Shown piece after piece: positions 25,541 through 34,320 of a stretch of 42,663 nucleotides of DNA (positions are counted from its first letter, which is position 1; every line of letters starts with the position of its first letter). Position numbers and translations under genes: made by a program. The notes beneath the pieces were generated by a model, which was not told where the DNA came from, ran no database searches, and saw nothing but the letters and a program-made list of their open reading frames with translations. Source of the stretch: Campylobacter sp. (lineage in GTDB: Bacteria > Campylobacterota > Campylobacteria > Campylobacterales > Campylobacteraceae); contig NZ_JAUMZG010000009.1 of assembly GCF_030528245.1 (NCBI RefSeq), positions 1 through 42,663 on the forward strand, in the 5' to 3' direction.

Positions 25541-26136
25541 CTTCCCATCTCCTTTATCAATGCTTTTATCTTGGCCACATCCTTCACCCCCGCCGCACTC
25601 TCCACGCCCGAATTGACATCGATGATAGCAGCGCCCGTGGCCAGAGCCTCCTTGACATTATGCACCCCTATGCCCCCCGCTAGGATGAAGTCGCCCCTCA
25701 GCCCCTCCAGCAGAGCCCAGTCAAAGCGCACCCCATTGCCCCCCTTAAATTCCCCCTTCGCATCCAAAAGCACAAGGTCCGCATGAATTTCATCCCCCCA
25801 ATCAAGCCTCTCCCCCACGCTCAAAGCCTGCCAGACAAAAAGCCCCGCCGCCCTCAGGGCCTCAAATTCTCGCGGCGTGATCCTCCTGTAAATTTGCACC
25901 CCATCAAGGCCCACGTTCCTTGCTAGGCTTAAAATTTGCTCCAAACCCTCCTCCACAAAAACCCCCACCGCTTTTTTGTGATTTTTATGGATGAGCCCGG
26001 CTAAATTCCCAGCCTCATCCTCGCGCACCTGTCTGGGACTTTCTGCGAAAATCAGACCCAAAAAATCAACATTCAAAGCAGCGATTTGCCCCACCTGCTC
26101 CAAATTTTTCAGCCCGCAAATTTTAAGCTTCGCCAT
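25537..26136 (-). CDS. trpF: Phosphoribosylanthranilate isomerase
   Basis: A 199-residue TIM barrel. The frame is open for 44 codons upstream, but the real start is the ATG at 26136, because it gives the family opening AKLKICGLKN with its catalytic Cys; the ATG lies inside the trpGD 3' end, a 14-bp overlap. Other motifs are LIFAESPRQV, GVFVEEG, the catalytic-Asp region VLLDAKGEF, LAGGIGVHNV and IDVNSGVE. It converts phosphoribosylanthranilate to the carboxyphenylamino-deoxyribulose phosphate. A trpC gene is not part of this operon, so indole-glycerol-phosphate synthase must be encoded elsewhere. Confidence 0.95.
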   Translation of the reverse strand: MAKLKICGLKNLEQVGQIAALNVDFLGLIFAESPRQVREDEAGNLAGLIHKNHKKAVGVFVEEGLEQILSLARNVGLDGVQIYRRITPREFEALRAAGLFVWQALSVGERLDWGDEIHADLVLLDAKGEFKGGNGVRFDWALLEGLRGDFILAGGIGVHNVKEALATGAAIIDVNSGVESAAGVKDVAKIKALIKEMGR

Positions 26137-27715
26137 TAAAATTCCTAAAATAATCCCACACCCTGCCCTCATCCAGCGCCCTCTCCACAAGCTCCCTCGC
26201 GCTTTGCGGACTTGGGGCCTTATCGGCTGTGTAAAGGGCGAACATCGCATTAAGCACCACAATATCACGTTTTGCGCCGTGAATTTTCCCGCTTAAAATC
26301 CCGCGCAAATCCGCAGCATTTTGCGCAGGGTTGCCGCCGGCGATTTCATCATGAAAGGCCCTTTTGAAGCCAAACTGCTCGGGGGAGATGTTGTATTCAT
26401 AAATCACGCCCTCGCGCAGCTCCGCGACCCTGCTCTCATCGCAAATACTCAGCTCATCCATGCCATCGCACCCCCGCACCACCAAGGCCCTCTTGCGCCC
26501 AAGCGCGCGCAAAACCTCAGCCAAAAGCCTATGCACGGGCGCGTGGTAGTTGCCCATCATTTGGTATTTGAGCTTGAGATTGGGATGCAAGAGGGGGCCC
26601 AACACATTAAAAACCGTCCGCACTCCAAGCCTAGTGCGAAGCTCCCTTAGCTCGGCTAGCAGGGGGTGGAAAAGGGGCGCGTGGAAGAAATTGAGCCCCT
26701 TTTCTCTTAGCGTTTTGAGTCCCTGTTCCAAATTTGGCGCCACTTTCACACCCAAGGCCTCCAAAACATCGCTGCTGCCGCTAGCGCTTGAGATGGCTTT
26801 GTTGCCGTGTTTTGCCACGCAGACGCCAAGGCTAGCGAGGATGAAGGCGCTGGCTGTGGAGACATTGATGCTTTTAAAGCCATCCCCGCCCGTGCCGCAA
26901 AGATCGATCATCTCGCTCTCATCGCTGAAGGTTTTAGAATAGCGCAGGATGTTTCGCACCAGGGCGCTTAGGGACTTGTCGTTGAGGGATTTTTCTGTGA
27001 TCAAAATGAGCAAGGCGGCTAGCTGCAAAGGCTCGTAATTTTTCGCCATAATGCGCTCACAAATTTGCGCAAAATCTTCATTTTCCAAACCCCGCCCTTC
27101 GCTGAGCTTATGCAGGTAGGGGCTAAGGCTCGGGCGCTCGTCTTTTGAAGGCGCTTTTTGCTGGATGAAGTTGGATAAAATTTTCAAACCATACTCGCTA
27201 AAATAGCTCTCCGGATGAAACTGCACCCCAAAATAAGGCAGGGTTTTATGCCCCATCGCCATCAAAACCCCATCCTCGCTAAAGGCCAAAGGCTCAAGCT
27301 CAGGGCTCAAATCATCCACCTCCAAAGAGTGATAGCGCATCGCCTTAAAATTCTGCGGCAAATCCTCAAAAATAGCCCTTCGCTCTAAGATTGTGAGGGT
27401 GGAGGACTCGGCGTGGCAGGGACGGGCTAGGGGCCTGATTTTCGCGCCAAAACTAAGCCCCAAAGCCTGATGCCCAAGACAAATGCCAAGCACGGGAATT
27501 TCAAGCCGGGCCCTAAAAATTTCAAGGCAAATGCCGCTATCTTTGGGATGCTTGGGGCCGGGGCTTAGGATGATGTGGCTGGGGCGGAGGGCTTTTAGCG
27601 CCTCAAGGCTGATTTTATCGTTACGCACTATGCGAATTTCATCCCCGCTCAAAAGCTCAAGCATGGCCTTGATATTAAACACAAAAGAGTCGTAATTATC
27701 GATCAAAACAATCAT
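26123..27715 (-). CDS. trpD: Fused anthranilate synthase glutaminase and anthranilate phosphoribosyltransferase (TrpGD)
   Basis: A 530-residue bifunctional protein. Residues 1-190 are the class I glutamine amidotransferase TrpG, with IDNYDSFVFN, the nucleophile in VLGICLGHQAL, and FGVQFHPES. After a linker, residues 200-530 are TrpD: DLCGTGGDGFKSINVSTASA, KHGNKAISSASGSSDVLEALG, and FNVLGPLLHP. The first part supplies ammonia to TrpE; the second attaches phosphoribose to anthranilate. The same fusion is found in C. jejuni and E. coli. It overlaps trpE by 4 bp (ATGA-type). Confidence 0.96.
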   Translation of the reverse strand: MIVLIDNYDSFVFNIKAMLELLSGDEIRIVRNDKISLEALKALRPSHIILSPGPKHPKDSGICLEIFRARLEIPVLGICLGHQALGLSFGAKIRPLARPCHAESSTLTILERRAIFEDLPQNFKAMRYHSLEVDDLSPELEPLAFSEDGVLMAMGHKTLPYFGVQFHPESYFSEYGLKILSNFIQQKAPSKDERPSLSPYLHKLSEGRGLENEDFAQICERIMAKNYEPLQLAALLILITEKSLNDKSLSALVRNILRYSKTFSDESEMIDLCGTGGDGFKSINVSTASAFILASLGVCVAKHGNKAISSASGSSDVLEALGVKVAPNLEQGLKTLREKGLNFFHAPLFHPLLAELRELRTRLGVRTVFNVLGPLLHPNLKLKYQMMGNYHAPVHRLLAEVLRALGRKRALVVRGCDGMDELSICDESRVAELREGVIYEYNISPEQFGFKRAFHDEIAGGNPAQNAADLRGILSGKIHGAKRDIVVLNAMFALYTADKAPSPQSARELVERALDEGRVWDYFRNFNGEA

Positions 27716-28950
27716 TTGGCTAGCCTTTCAAAGCTAGCAAGCAGGGCTCTTCTCTTGGCACAAATTTCGGCGTATTCTTTCTCGGGGTCGCTTTTTAGCA
27801 CGATGCCCGCCCCGCTTGCAATGAAGGCTTTGTTGTCCTTGAAAAAAGCCGAGCGGATGATGATGGCTAGCATGACATTTTCATTAAAATGCAAAAAACC
27901 TACCCCGCCGCCATAAACGCCGCGATCAAGTCCCTCAAGCTCGGCAATGATTTGCAGGGCTCTGATTTTGGGCGCGCCGCTTAGGGTCCCCGCTGGGAAA
28001 ACGGCCCCCATCACATCAAAAATGCTAGCCCCCTCCCTCATGGTCGCATAAACCTCGCTCACAAGATGCATGACGAATTTGCTTTTCAGGACGGAAAAAA
28101 GCTTTTCCACGCGCACATTGTGGCCAAATTTGGACAGGTCGTTGCGCGCCAAATCCACAAGCATCCTATGCTCGCAAAGCTCTTTTTCATCACGCAAAAG
28201 CTCCGCCTCAAGCTGGGCGAGGTCGCTGCTGGGGTCTAAATTTCGCGTCCCTGCGATGGGAGCTATGAAAATTTCCCTATTTTTGATCCGCAAAACAAGC
28301 TCGGGCGAAGATCCCAAAACAACCCCGTAAGGCGTGGGGAAATAGAACATGTAGGCGCTGGGATTTTCCTCGCTTAGGGTCTGGTAGAAGGTGAAGGGGT
28401 GGATATTGTGCTGGATGCAAAGCTGCTGGCTTAAAACCACCTGAAAGATGTCCCCGCTCAAAAGATAGTCCTTAGCCCTTCGTACCATTTGCAAAAATTC
28501 TTGCTTCTCGCGCCTTAGGTCGCTTAAAATTTCAAAACAAGGCTCAGGCTCCACGGGCGGGGTGAAGTCCTGCTCTAAAAGCTCAAAATAGGGCGCGGGT
28601 CCGAATTTGAAAAACATTTTGCTGTTTTTCTCATAAATCAAATAGGCCCTAGCGTTGGCGAAAAAAAACTGAGGGAAATCATAATGCGCCCGCTCGCACA
28701 GGGGCAGATCCTCAAAAAACTGCACAAAATCAGCGCTCAAAACCCCAAAAAAGCCCGCATACTCGCAAAGTCGCTTCTGCGCGGCATGGGCGTAAAACTG
28801 AGCCTTAAATTCGCTAAGGGGCATGGCATTGGCGTCCAAATACTCACAATCAATGCCGATGATGACCTTCATCATATCCTCGGCAAAATAGGAGTTGGGG
28901 TGGTGTTCTAAAATTTGTCGGTAGTAGAAATGGACCCTTTTATCAAGCAT
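27712..28950 (-). CDS. trpE: Anthranilate synthase component I
   Basis: A 412-residue chorismate-utilising enzyme that, with TrpG ammonia, makes anthranilate. The catalytic C-terminal part shows GDIFQVVLSQQL, FYFPTPYGVVLGSSPE, IAGTRNLDPSSD, DLARNDLSKFG, and FPAGTLSGAPKIRALQII. The ATG is preceded by AAGG at eight bases, and it lies inside the last codons of a short upstream ORF (ATGCTTGA), suggesting coupling. The N-terminal third is less conserved. It is the first enzyme gene of trpE-GD-F-B-A. Confidence 0.95.
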   Translation of the reverse strand: MLDKRVHFYYRQILEHHPNSYFAEDMMKVIIGIDCEYLDANAMPLSEFKAQFYAHAAQKRLCEYAGFFGVLSADFVQFFEDLPLCERAHYDFPQFFFANARAYLIYEKNSKMFFKFGPAPYFELLEQDFTPPVEPEPCFEILSDLRREKQEFLQMVRRAKDYLLSGDIFQVVLSQQLCIQHNIHPFTFYQTLSEENPSAYMFYFPTPYGVVLGSSPELVLRIKNREIFIAPIAGTRNLDPSSDLAQLEAELLRDEKELCEHRMLVDLARNDLSKFGHNVRVEKLFSVLKSKFVMHLVSEVYATMREGASIFDVMGAVFPAGTLSGAPKIRALQIIAELEGLDRGVYGGGVGFLHFNENVMLAIIIRSAFFKDNKAFIASGAGIVLKSDPEKEYAEICAKRRALLASFERLAK

Positions 28951-29029
28951 TGCAAACCTTAAGGGGAGGGTTGAATGAAGCGGCGAAAAGGCTGTATTTT
29001 AAAACGAAAAGGAGGGAATCTTCGCTCAT
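28943..29029 (-). CDS. Short leader ORF overlapping trpE
   Basis: A 28-codon ORF (MSEDSLLFVLKYSLFAAS to NPPLKVCNA) starts at an ATG with AAAGG seven bases before it and ends at a TGA located 4 nt beyond the trpE ATG. It contains no Trp codon, so it is not a classical tryptophan attenuator peptide. It could allow translational coupling of trpE, or be a remnant of an older trpE N-terminus in another frame. Whether it is translated is unknown. Confidence 0.4.
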   Translation of the reverse strand: MSEDSLLFVLKYSLFAASFNPPLKVCNA

Positions 29030-29055
29030 TTTGTGCCTTTGAAATGGAGTGTGAA

Positions 29056-29061
29056 ATTCTA
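29056..29061 (-). promoter_or_regulatory. Probable -10 element of the trp operon
   Basis: Minus-strand TAGAAT in TGTTTTAGAATTTCAC lies 26 bp before the leader ORF and 105 bp before trpE, in the only gap between ctsF and the trp genes. The preceding bases are T-rich. Confidence 0.45.
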
Positions 29062-29094
29062 AAACAAAGATAATAAATTTACCTTTAAAATGCC

Positions 29095-30279
29095 TCAGCG
29101 CAAATTCGCTCCCGAACTAAGCTCCCACAGGGGCAAAAATAATCCCAAGGCCAAAAATAAAACCAAGATCCCCACCAGTAGGGTCATCAAGGGCTCAAGC
29201 AGGGTCAAAAAGCGCTCCAAAAGTCCCTCTTGTCTCTGGGCGTAAAAATTCGCAATCTCCTCGCTCAAAAGGTCCAATCTGGCGCTTTTCATCGCTGTGC
29301 TCAGCAGAGAAATAACCAATTCGTCAAAGATCTTGGCTCGCGCGAAGGCCCCGCTTAGCTCCAAGCCCTGCTCCAAAAAAAGGGCGATTTGACTGAATTT
29401 GAAGCGTAAAAATCCATTACTCACGCCAGAGCTTGCCAAATCAAAGGCCAAAGAAAGCTTCACGCCGCTTTTCAAAAGTAGGGCGAAAATCATGAAAAAA
29501 TGATAATGCTGATGGTAGAGAATGAAGCGAGATAAAAGAGGGATTTTGAGCAGGGAAAAATCCACCGCAAGGGCGTAATTTGGACTTTTTCTAAGGGCTA
29601 GGATGTGCAAAAAAATCCCGGCCAAAAACGCAAACGCCAAAAGGGCAAGATAATGATGCAAAAATTCATACCCACCGAGCAAAATGCGCGTGATGAGGGG
29701 TAGGCTTGAATTTTCAAAAAGCTCCTCAAACTGCGGCACGACAAAAAACATCAAAAACAAAAAGGCCCCCATCAATGCGGATAAAACGAGCAGAGGATAG
29801 TGCGTGGCCTTTTTGAAGCGCTTTTGACTGAGGTTTAGCTTTTCCCTCAAAAGGGCTATTTGCAGGAGGGTTTTGCTTAAATTCCCTGTATTTTCGGATA
29901 TTTTGATGAGGGTGAGCTCGCTTTGACTGAGATGCAAATTGGAGCTTTCAAAGGCCTTGCTTAAATTTTGTCCCAGATGAAGCTGAATTTGTAACTGCCC
30001 GATAAGAGCCTTCAAGTCCCTCGCACAGGCGTTTTCAAGCTCACTTAAGGCCCTTTTCACACTCAGTCCCACCCCCAACAAAAGCGAAAATTCCTTAAAA
30101 AACAAAATCACATTTTCGTTTTTATAGCGGGATTTTTGCGGGGATGAAATTTCCTTAAGGGACAGAATTTGCAGTCCCTGACTGAGGGCCTTGCCCTGCG
30201 CGTATGCCAAGTCCTTAGCGCGCAAAATCTTCCTGCCCTCCCTACCCCCTTTGACAAAGCGCAGCTCAAAGGTCCTCAT
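29095..30279 (-). CDS. ctsF: Transformation/type II secretion-like inner-membrane protein CtsF
   Basis: A 394-residue GspF/PilC-type platform protein with two T2SS-F domains. Hydrophobic segments lie near 165-190 (LVLSALMGAFLFLMFFVVPQFEELF), 210-232 and 360-385 (LMTLLVGILVLFLALGLFLPL), the standard three-helix layout. Family phrases such as FFKEFSLLLGVGLSVKRAL and FEELFENSSLPLITRILL are visible. In C. jejuni CtsF (Cj1470c) is needed for natural transformation, where the Cts system moves DNA across the outer membrane. It overlaps ctsE by 4 bp and is the last gene of the unit. Confidence 0.92.
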   Translation of the reverse strand: MRTFELRFVKGGREGRKILRAKDLAYAQGKALSQGLQILSLKEISSPQKSRYKNENVILFFKEFSLLLGVGLSVKRALSELENACARDLKALIGQLQIQLHLGQNLSKAFESSNLHLSQSELTLIKISENTGNLSKTLLQIALLREKLNLSQKRFKKATHYPLLVLSALMGAFLFLMFFVVPQFEELFENSSLPLITRILLGGYEFLHHYLALLAFAFLAGIFLHILALRKSPNYALAVDFSLLKIPLLSRFILYHQHYHFFMIFALLLKSGVKLSLAFDLASSGVSNGFLRFKFSQIALFLEQGLELSGAFARAKIFDELVISLLSTAMKSARLDLLSEEIANFYAQRQEGLLERFLTLLEPLMTLLVGILVLFLALGLFLPLWELSSGANLR

Positions 30280-31727
30280 CCCACCACCCTCAAAAGCTCC
30301 TCAAGGCTGATGCGCCCCTTTCTGGCCTTTTCAAGCCCGCACTCGAGCATGGTTTGAAAGCCATTTTTTCTAGCTTGGGCGAGTATTTGCATCTTGTCCG
30401 CTTTGGTGCGTATGAGCTCCCTTAGACCCTCATCAAGCTCCAAAAATTCCCCCACCAACTCCCTGCCTAAAAAACCACTATAATTGCACCATTTACAACC
30501 CTTGCTGGTGTGGAATTCCCCCTCAAATTCTGTGTGGGCCTTTGATTTTTCTTTGCAGTGGGGGCAGAGCTTTCGCACGAGGCGCTGGGCGATGATGAGC
30601 TTGAGGGCTGAGGCGATGAGGTAGGGTTTGGCGCCCATGTCGATCAAGCGCTCTAGGGTGGAAAGGGCGTCGTTGGTGTGGAGGGTGCTAAGGAGCAGAT
30701 GCCCCGTGAGGGCTGATTTTATCGCTATGTCAAGGCTTTCTTCATCGCGGATTTCCCCGATCATGATGATGTCAGGATCCTGGCGCAAAATCGCCCTTAG
30801 GGCATTGCTAAAATCAAGCCCGGCCTTGGAATTTAGCATGATTTGCTGGATGAGCGGGAGTTTGTATTCTATGGGATCCTCTGCGGTGATGATCTTTTTT
30901 TCGATGGATTTTAGGGCGTTGAGGCAGGCATAGAGGGTCGTGCTTTTACCGCTGCCTGTGGGTCCTGTGATGAGGATCATCCCATGGGGGAGTGCGATCT
31001 TGCTTTTTAAAAGATGAAGATGAAAAGAATCCAAACACAATCCATCAAGATCCAGCAAGGCAATATCGTGCTTGAGTATCCTAATCACCACACTCTCACC
31101 CCATAAAATCGGCAGGGTCGAAATCCTAAAATCATACTGACAATCCTTAAAATTCCGCTCAAAACTACCATCCTGAGCCTTTCTGGACTCGGCCACATTA
31201 AGATGTGCTAAAAATTTAATATGAAAAATCAGGGCTCGGCACACCTCCTCCTCCAAAACGCAAAAAAAGCTCAAAATTCCATCGATGCGAAAGCGGACTA
31301 GGGTATCGTGGGCTCGCATTTCGATGTGAATGTCGCTGGAATTAAGCGCCAGAGCCTCCGTTAAAATAAAATCAAAAATCACGCTCACGCAGCTTTGCTC
31401 GTCCTCTTTTGCATTTTGCGCCAATTCTTGCTTGAGCTTGAGGCTCAGTTTTTCAAGCCTGTCCTCGATGCGCAGGGCGTTCAAATGCCTCTCAATCGCG
31501 TAAGAATCGCTCAAGACATTTTTAATGAATTTGTCCCTAAAGACATTTTGAATTTCCTCCAAATGCTCTAAAGATAGGGGTTTGCAAGAGGCGATGTAAA
31601 TATTATCCGCATCGCTTGCTAGGGGCAGCATTTGTAAATTTTGCAAAAAATCAAAGGAAAATTTGCGGCACAAATCCCTATCAAAGTCCGCACAATCCGC
31701 AAGATCCGCCTCGACCAAGCCCCTCAC
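30276..31727 (-). CDS. ctsE: Secretion ATPase CtsE (GspE/PilB-like)
   Basis: A 483-residue hexameric ATPase that powers the pilus-like DNA uptake machine. Walker A is GPTGSGKSTTLYACLN, the Asp box reads IDMGAKPYLIASALKLIIAQRL, and Walker B lies in DPDIIMIGEIRDEES; LSTLHTNDALSTLERL is the His box. A C4 zinc motif near the C-terminus (CPHC and CKWC) is typical of GspE. The N-terminal region is shorter than in PilB. Homologous to Cj1471c. It overlaps both neighbours by 4 bp. Confidence 0.95.
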   Translation of the reverse strand: MRGLVEADLADCADFDRDLCRKFSFDFLQNLQMLPLASDADNIYIASCKPLSLEHLEEIQNVFRDKFIKNVLSDSYAIERHLNALRIEDRLEKLSLKLKQELAQNAKEDEQSCVSVIFDFILTEALALNSSDIHIEMRAHDTLVRFRIDGILSFFCVLEEEVCRALIFHIKFLAHLNVAESRKAQDGSFERNFKDCQYDFRISTLPILWGESVVIRILKHDIALLDLDGLCLDSFHLHLLKSKIALPHGMILITGPTGSGKSTTLYACLNALKSIEKKIITAEDPIEYKLPLIQQIMLNSKAGLDFSNALRAILRQDPDIIMIGEIRDEESLDIAIKSALTGHLLLSTLHTNDALSTLERLIDMGAKPYLIASALKLIIAQRLVRKLCPHCKEKSKAHTEFEGEFHTSKGCKWCNYSGFLGRELVGEFLELDEGLRELIRTKADKMQILAQARKNGFQTMLECGLEKARKGRISLEELLRVVG

Positions 31728-32314
31728 TGCGAAAGCTCCATGCCCTCATAATAATGCGCATAAAGCGCTAAAATTTCAGCCTCGCCCCCCCTTGTAAGCG
31801 CCGCCCTAGCCCTAGCAAAAAGCAGCCAGCTTTCCTTAGCGCTCTTGTCCCATTCATTCGCCCTCAACGACCAAAAAATGGACTTTTCATAGTTTTTATT
31901 TTCCAAATAAAGCCTAGCAAGCATCAGGGCCTTTTCAAAACTTGGACTTTGATAATAGGACCTTTTCAGGCTCAGGGTGTCAAAAACGCTCGATTTTATC
32001 AGCACTTTGGGAGGGTTTGGAGGGGGAGGATTTTGTTCTTTTGGGTTTGAATTTTGCGCTTCTTGCTTGAATTTTTCTTGGCGCAGCCTCATTTTTTCTT
32101 GCTCGATTTTTGCCTCGGTTATTTTTGCCTGCCAATGCTTTTTTTCTTCGAGGAGTTTCGCATTCAAATATTTTTGATGCGCGTAAATTTCAAGGCCCCA
32201 ATAAAAACCCAAGCCCAATCCCAAGCATAAAATTCCCAAAAATGCGCCCTTAAAAAGCCTTTTTCTTAAATATTTTTGATACTCCAGCTCAAGCTCTCGC
32301 ACTCTTTCTTGCAT
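31724..32314 (-). CDS. TPR-like membrane protein of the competence operon (Cj1472-like)
   Basis: A 196-residue protein started at the ATG at 32314, one base after the ctsP stop; the open frame extends upstream into ctsP without supporting homology. It has a short cytoplasmic coiled stretch (MQERVRELELEYQKYLRKR), a transmembrane segment near 20-45 (GAFLGILCLGLGLGFYWGL), a charged coiled coil, a Pro-rich linker (NPPPPNPPK) and a C-terminal pair of helical repeats (ALMLARLYLENKNYEKSIFWSLRANE) that look like tetratricopeptide repeats. Likely a periplasmic scaffold for the transformation apparatus, by position only. A 7-G run near the 3' end is in frame. Confidence 0.75.
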   Translation of the reverse strand: MQERVRELELEYQKYLRKRLFKGAFLGILCLGLGLGFYWGLEIYAHQKYLNAKLLEEKKHWQAKITEAKIEQEKMRLRQEKFKQEAQNSNPKEQNPPPPNPPKVLIKSSVFDTLSLKRSYYQSPSFEKALMLARLYLENKNYEKSIFWSLRANEWDKSAKESWLLFARARAALTRGGEAEILALYAHYYEGMELSQ

Positions 32315-32315
32315 G

Positions 32316-32915
32316 CTAGCCCAATAGATGATTTTCCAAGGCACAAAGGCGCAGGATATGAGCGGGGGTCTTATCGCAAAAGGGACGAAGCTCCTTGAAG
32401 GTTTTGAGGATTTTATCCACCGATCTTAAATTGTGCCGGCAAATTTTGTCAATCCAGCGCAAGTCTTTCTCCTCAAAATCCAACGAATGCTTTTCTTTGA
32501 CATAGTGTCTCAATTCCTCGCGCAAAAGCGGCAAAAGCTCAAATTCCGCAACAATGCGGCTTTTAAAATGCTCTTTTTTGAAAAGCTTATGCTTTTTATG
32601 AGCGCCTAAAATAAAAAGCCTCTCATCGCTGTAAATCCTCACCCGCTCAAGCAGGGCCGCATCATACAACCCCACCTCATCGAGCAAGATGGGATTTTTG
32701 CAAAAATGCGGCTTTAAATTTTGCTCAAAATCTTTCAAATTGTCGCAGGGGTCTGTTAATCTTGGCGCGTCATTTTGCTGCGCAAAGTTCTCAAGCATGG
32801 CACTTTTGCCGCTCCCACTGCGCCCCAAAAGCAAAACAAGCCCTCTTTGATTTTTAATCGCCCCAAGGCGGGTTAAAATTCTATCCCGACTCGCGACACA
32901 AACCCACTCACTCAT
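32316..32915 (-). CDS. ctsP: NTP-binding competence protein CtsP
   Basis: A 199-residue cytoplasmic P-loop protein with Walker A GRSGSGKS at 31-38 and an acidic ILLDEVGLYD that may be Walker B. The rest is helical (LRHYVKEKHSLDFEEKDLRWIDKICRHN) like the small lid of ATPases of the ExeA/GspA or DnaA-related type. C. jejuni CtsP (Cj1473c) is required for transformation and reportedly interacts with a periplasmic partner, CtsX. It overlaps ctsD by 8 bp and is followed 1 bp later by the TPR-like gene. Confidence 0.85.
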   Translation of the reverse strand: MSEWVCVASRDRILTRLGAIKNQRGLVLLLGRSGSGKSAMLENFAQQNDAPRLTDPCDNLKDFEQNLKPHFCKNPILLDEVGLYDAALLERVRIYSDERLFILGAHKKHKLFKKEHFKSRIVAEFELLPLLREELRHYVKEKHSLDFEEKDLRWIDKICRHNLRSVDKILKTFKELRPFCDKTPAHILRLCALENHLLG

Positions 32916-34320
32916 AATGCTTAAAGCCTAATTCTCTGAGCCCCGGTGCGCCTTTTTCATTATCGACGATGCTGGGTGTGATGATGAAGATGATTTCCGT
33001 GCTGTTACTCGCCTGCTCATCGCCGCTAAAAAGCAGCCCCAAAAGTGGAATTTTAGAGAAAAAATTCACCTCACTGCCCTCTCGTATGGCGTTTCTTGAA
33101 ATCAATCCGCCCAAAATGAGGGTTTGATTATTCTCCACAGAAACCACAGTCGAGAGCTTTTTTTGGATGGTATCGGGAGCGATGGTGCGGGGCTGCTTTT
33201 GTCTTTGATTGTCCTGGGGGTATTTGAAGTCGCTAAGGCTTGGATTGATGCGGAGCATGATCCTGCCCTCATCTGAAATTTCGGGCAAAATGCTGAGCAA
33301 AATCCCCACAAAAATGGAATGATTGCTAAAGCTCTCACTCACCGTAGTGCCGCTTTCTGTGCCCTTGGAGCTTTCTTTGACCTGATAGTTGATCGTATCA
33401 CCCACAGAAATGATGGCTTGCTGGTTGTTTAGGGCCATGAGTTTGGGGTTGGATAGGACCTGCGTTTTGCCATTTTGGGAGAGAAAATCAAGCACCGCGC
33501 CGAAATTCAAATTCGCCCTCAAGCCTAAATTTTTCACAAAACCCTCACCGCTTTGCACCTGCACGAAGGATCCTTGCCCATCCCCTGTCGTGCTGGCAAA
33601 GTCAAGCTTGAAATTCTGCCAATTGATCCCGCTGGAGTGGCTTTTGTTGAGATTGACAGCGATGATGCTCACATCGATGATGACCTGTTTTTTGAGGCGG
33701 CGTTCTAGCTTTGCAAGATAATCGCGCACCAAATTCAGCTGCGAGGGACTGCCCGTAACGATGATAATGCCTGCGTTTGCATTGACGATGGGGGGGGAAA
33801 TTTGCGCGGCTTTGTGGGAGGCTAGGAGTGCGTTGACTTCTTTTTCGATATTTTGCCAAAAATCAAATTTTTCCATACTTTTGATCACATTATCATTCGC
33901 TTCTTCGTGAGCACTCCACTCGCTTTGCTTGGGCTTAGAATCCACAGAGGCCTTGATAACGCTCTGCCCCTCGCGAATGGAGGTGATGTAACTGATTTTA
34001 AAAATCTTGGTGCTGATGCCCCAAATGCTTAAAATTTTACCATCAAAGGCGTAATTCAAATCGTTTTCCTTGATAAAGAGCCTGAAAATTTCTTCCAAGC
34101 CCATCTGAGAAATATGCACGGATGTTTGCATTTGTGCCAGTTTATTCCTCGCAAAATCATCCTTAATGACAATGCTAAAAGTGCAGTAGGAAGCTAGCTC
34201 GGCGAGGCTTTCCTCAAGACTTAAGGCCTCTTTTATGCTGATGTCAAAAAGCCTTTTTTGACAATCCAAACCCCAAGCAAAACTCACAAAACAAAGCTTA
34301 ATGAATAGCCATTTTAACAT
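32908..34320 (-). CDS. ctsD: Outer-membrane secretin CtsD
   Basis: A 470-residue secretin with a signal peptide (MLKWLFIKLCFVSFAWG), an N0-type domain with short repeats (MQTSVHISQMGLEEIFRLF), and the secretin core ending VSVENNQTLILGGLISRN and FFSKIPLLGLLFSGDEQ then STEIIFIITPSIVD. Secretins form the outer-membrane ring through which a type II-like pseudopilus draws DNA; C. jejuni CtsD (Cj1474c) is needed for transformation. A run of 8 C on the coding strand (33790-33797) lies near codon 175 (ISPPIVNA); gain or loss of one base would truncate the protein. The start overlaps the PilP-like gene by 23 bp. Confidence 0.93.
   Translation of the reverse strand: MLKWLFIKLCFVSFAWGLDCQKRLFDISIKEALSLEESLAELASYCTFSIVIKDDFARNKLAQMQTSVHISQMGLEEIFRLFIKENDLNYAFDGKILSIWGISTKIFKISYITSIREGQSVIKASVDSKPKQSEWSAHEEANDNVIKSMEKFDFWQNIEKEVNALLASHKAAQISPPIVNANAGIIIVTGSPSQLNLVRDYLAKLERRLKKQVIIDVSIIAVNLNKSHSSGINWQNFKLDFASTTGDGQGSFVQVQSGEGFVKNLGLRANLNFGAVLDFLSQNGKTQVLSNPKLMALNNQQAIISVGDTINYQVKESSKGTESGTTVSESFSNHSIFVGILLSILPEISDEGRIMLRINPSLSDFKYPQDNQRQKQPRTIAPDTIQKKLSTVVSVENNQTLILGGLISRNAIREGSEVNFFSKIPLLGLLFSGDEQASNSTEIIFIITPSIVDNEKGAPGLRELGFKHYE

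Noticed and set aside
28943-29094. Classical tryptophan attenuator before trpE
   Set aside because: The leader ORF has no Trp codons and no alternative hairpins followed by a T-run were found.
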